NCBI GenBank assembly: GCA_943788815.1
Contig: CALSRS010000003.1
Coordinates: 225,193-289,192, forward strand
DNA from: an uncultured Gammaproteobacteria bacterium
GTDB lineage: Bacteria; Pseudomonadota; Gammaproteobacteria; Eutrophobiales; Eutrophobiaceae
Direction: 5' to 3'
DNA: 64,000 nt
Below are positions 62,763 to 64,000 of the stretch, one piece after another. The notes beneath the pieces are model-generated. The model saw only the letters and a program-made list of their open reading frames with translations. It ran no database searches and had not been told where the DNA came from. Every line of letters starts with the position of its first letter. Within the stretch, counting starts at the first letter, position 1. The translations under genes were made by a program, and so were the position numbers.

Positions 62763-64000
62763 ATGAAAAACCAAAACCTTAAAAATCTTTCTATTCTATT
62801 CTTGCTATTTGTAAGCCCTTTTGTTGTGGGTGCTGCAAAGACGCCGGAGGAAGCAGTATTCATGTCCTTGGAAACTAATCCGGAAGTGCAGATGCGCTGG
62901 CATACATTCCAGTCAGCCGGCTTTGATACACAAGTAGCTCGTGGTGGCTACTTTCCTTCTATTGATGCCACTGCAGGTTCGGGACGGCAAAGTCGTGATT
63001 TTGATGGGCGAGGAAACTTTCAGACTAATCGTATTGAACTTTCCCTGACACAAATGTTGTTTGATGGGTTTAAAACCCGCAGCGAAGTTGAGGGGCTGGA
63101 GAAAGCTCAGCAAGTACGCTTGTTTGAATTACTTGGTGCAGTGGATGACACCGCCCTTGAAGCCTTACGTGCTTATGATGATGTGCAGCGTTACAGAACG
63201 TTACTGGATTTAACACGCCTAAATTACGATCGACATCTTGAAATTGAATCTCAAATTCGTGCTCAGGTAGGCCAAGGTGTTGCCCGTGGTTCAGACCTTA
63301 GTCAGGTGACCGGCCGAGTAGCGCGGGCAAAGGCAAACTTGTTGTCAGAAGTAGAAAATCTGCATGATGTGACTAGTCGTTATTTGCGAGTAGTGGGCGA
63401 ACTGCCTGCAAATGATGCAGAGTCTTTAGAACTTCGTTATGGCTCTTTACCTAGCGATGTCCAAGATGTTTTATATGCTGCTTATCAAGGTAACTCCTCG
63501 TTCCATGCAGCGATTAAAAATATTGAGGTAGCCCAGTCTGCAGTTATGATAGGAAAAGCAGATTACTTTCCAAAAGTAGAGCTTAGAGCAAGTACTGGTC
63601 TGCGACAAAATATGGGCTCCTTCTATGATGATAGATTTGACTCAAGGAGTTTTGGCCATGATGCCATGATAGAATTATCTTTTACTTATAATTTATACCG
63701 AGGAGGTGCAGACAGAGCGAAAATAAGAAACTCTATAGCATTGGTTGATGAAGCGAGATCTCAACGTGACCAGGCTTGCAATAGTTTGCGTCAGACAGTG
63801 CAAATTGCCTACAACCATACCCAGCGCATTCAGGAACGCCTGGATGCCCTTACTATCCATAAGGATTCCAGCGATAGAGTAAGAAGGGCCTATACGGACC
63901 AATTCCAACGTGATCTGCGTACATTGCTGGATGTTCTGGATTCTGAAAATGAATATTTCGAGGCAAGTCGTTCTTTAATTGAAGCTCAACATGAGAGGAC
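62763..64000 (+). CDS. TolC-family outer membrane channel protein, 5' part (3' end outside window)
   Basis: Open from the ATG at 62763 to the window edge (412 codons plus two bases). AAGGAGGT lies eight bases upstream. Signal peptide (SILFLLFVSPFVVGA), then two outer-membrane efflux (OEP) repeats: TPEEAVFMSLETNPEV, GYFPSIDATAG, LSLTQMLFDGFKTRSEVEG, and the second half ADYFPKVELRASTG, ELSFTYNLYRGGADRAKI and YTDQFQRDLRTLLDVLDSENEYFEA. The last segment is typical of type I secretion outer membrane proteins (LapE/AggA-like). The transporter and adaptor partners would lie downstream, outside the window. Confidence 0.92.
   Translation, partial: MKNQNLKNLSILFLLFVSPFVVGAAKTPEEAVFMSLETNPEVQMRWHTFQSAGFDTQVARGGYFPSIDATAGSGRQSRDFDGRGNFQTNRIELSLTQMLFDGFKTRSEVEGLEKAQQVRLFELLGAVDDTALEALRAYDDVQRYRTLLDLTRLNYDRHLEIESQIRAQVGQGVARGSDLSQVTGRVARAKANLLSEVENLHDVTSRYLRVVGELPANDAESLELRYGSLPSDVQDVLYAAYQGNSSFHAAIKNIEVAQSAVMIGKADYFPKVELRASTGLRQNMGSFYDDRFDSRSFGHDAMIELSFTYNLYRGGADRAKIRNSIALVDEARSQRDQACNSLRQTVQIAYNHTQRIQERLDALTIHKDSSDRVRRAYTDQFQRDLRTLLDVLDSENEYFEASRSLIEAQHER

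Overview
The window is 64 kb of a gammaproteobacterial chromosome, moderately AT-rich by eye. Three things point there: the tRNA-Tyr/Gly/Thr-tufB-tRNA-Trp-secE-nusG block, the gatCAB operon divergent from mreBCD-mrdA-rodA, and dacA-dat followed (after an interruption) by a DUF493 gene, lipB and lipA. Ribosomal protein and RNA polymerase sequences are very close to the E. coli/Pseudomonas families. Two traits differ from E. coli: the TopA tail carries GRxGPY repeats, and GatCAB indicates indirect charging of tRNA-Gln and/or tRNA-Asn. I cannot name a genus from sequence alone.

Layout. 1-2.9 kb: the 3' part of topA, purE and tsaC. 3.0-34.8 kb: four tRNA genes and essentially the whole transcription-translation supercluster on one strand, in the order rif (tufB, secE, nusG, rplKAJL, rpoBC), str (rpsL, rpsG, fusA, tufA), S10, spc and alpha, ending in a clear rho-independent terminator after rplQ. 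Only short gaps interrupt it, and most carry RNA structure: an L10-type leader before rplJ, a 14-bp hairpin between rplL and rpoB, a promoter plus hairpin before rpsL, and a 9-bp inverted repeat before rpsH. 34.9-38.2 kb: a small accessory patch (SAM hydroxide adenosyltransferase, MORN-type lipoprotein, TPR protein, esterase, a small membrane protein). 38.2-41.4 kb: gatCAB on the minus strand. 41.7-51.3 kb: a cell-elongation and wall operon (mreBCD, mrdA, rodA, mltB, rlpA, dacA, dat) ending with queD. 51.3-54.5 kb: a minus-strand block (yadH/yadG-type ABC exporter, double cNMP-domain protein, unknown exported protein) between dat-queD and the DUF493 gene. 54.7-56.6 kb: DUF493, lipB and lipA. 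56.6-62.0 kb: M23 peptidase and xseA on the minus strand, then guaB and guaA. 62.1-64 kb: a truncated IS3-type transposase and the start of a TolC-family outer membrane gene that runs off the window.

Most of the window is conserved housekeeping DNA and I found no convincing new defence, mobile or biosynthetic system. The observations most worth checking are: (1) mreC, whose homologous N-terminus has no ATG/GTG/TTG and begins at an ATC codon behind a good Shine-Dalgarno sequence; (2) two tuf copies that look identical from the ATG to the penultimate codon; (3) a near-consensus CRP-type palindrome embedded in a terminator hairpin upstream of a cyclic-nucleotide-binding protein gene; (4) several strong RNA hairpins inside the ribosomal supercluster.
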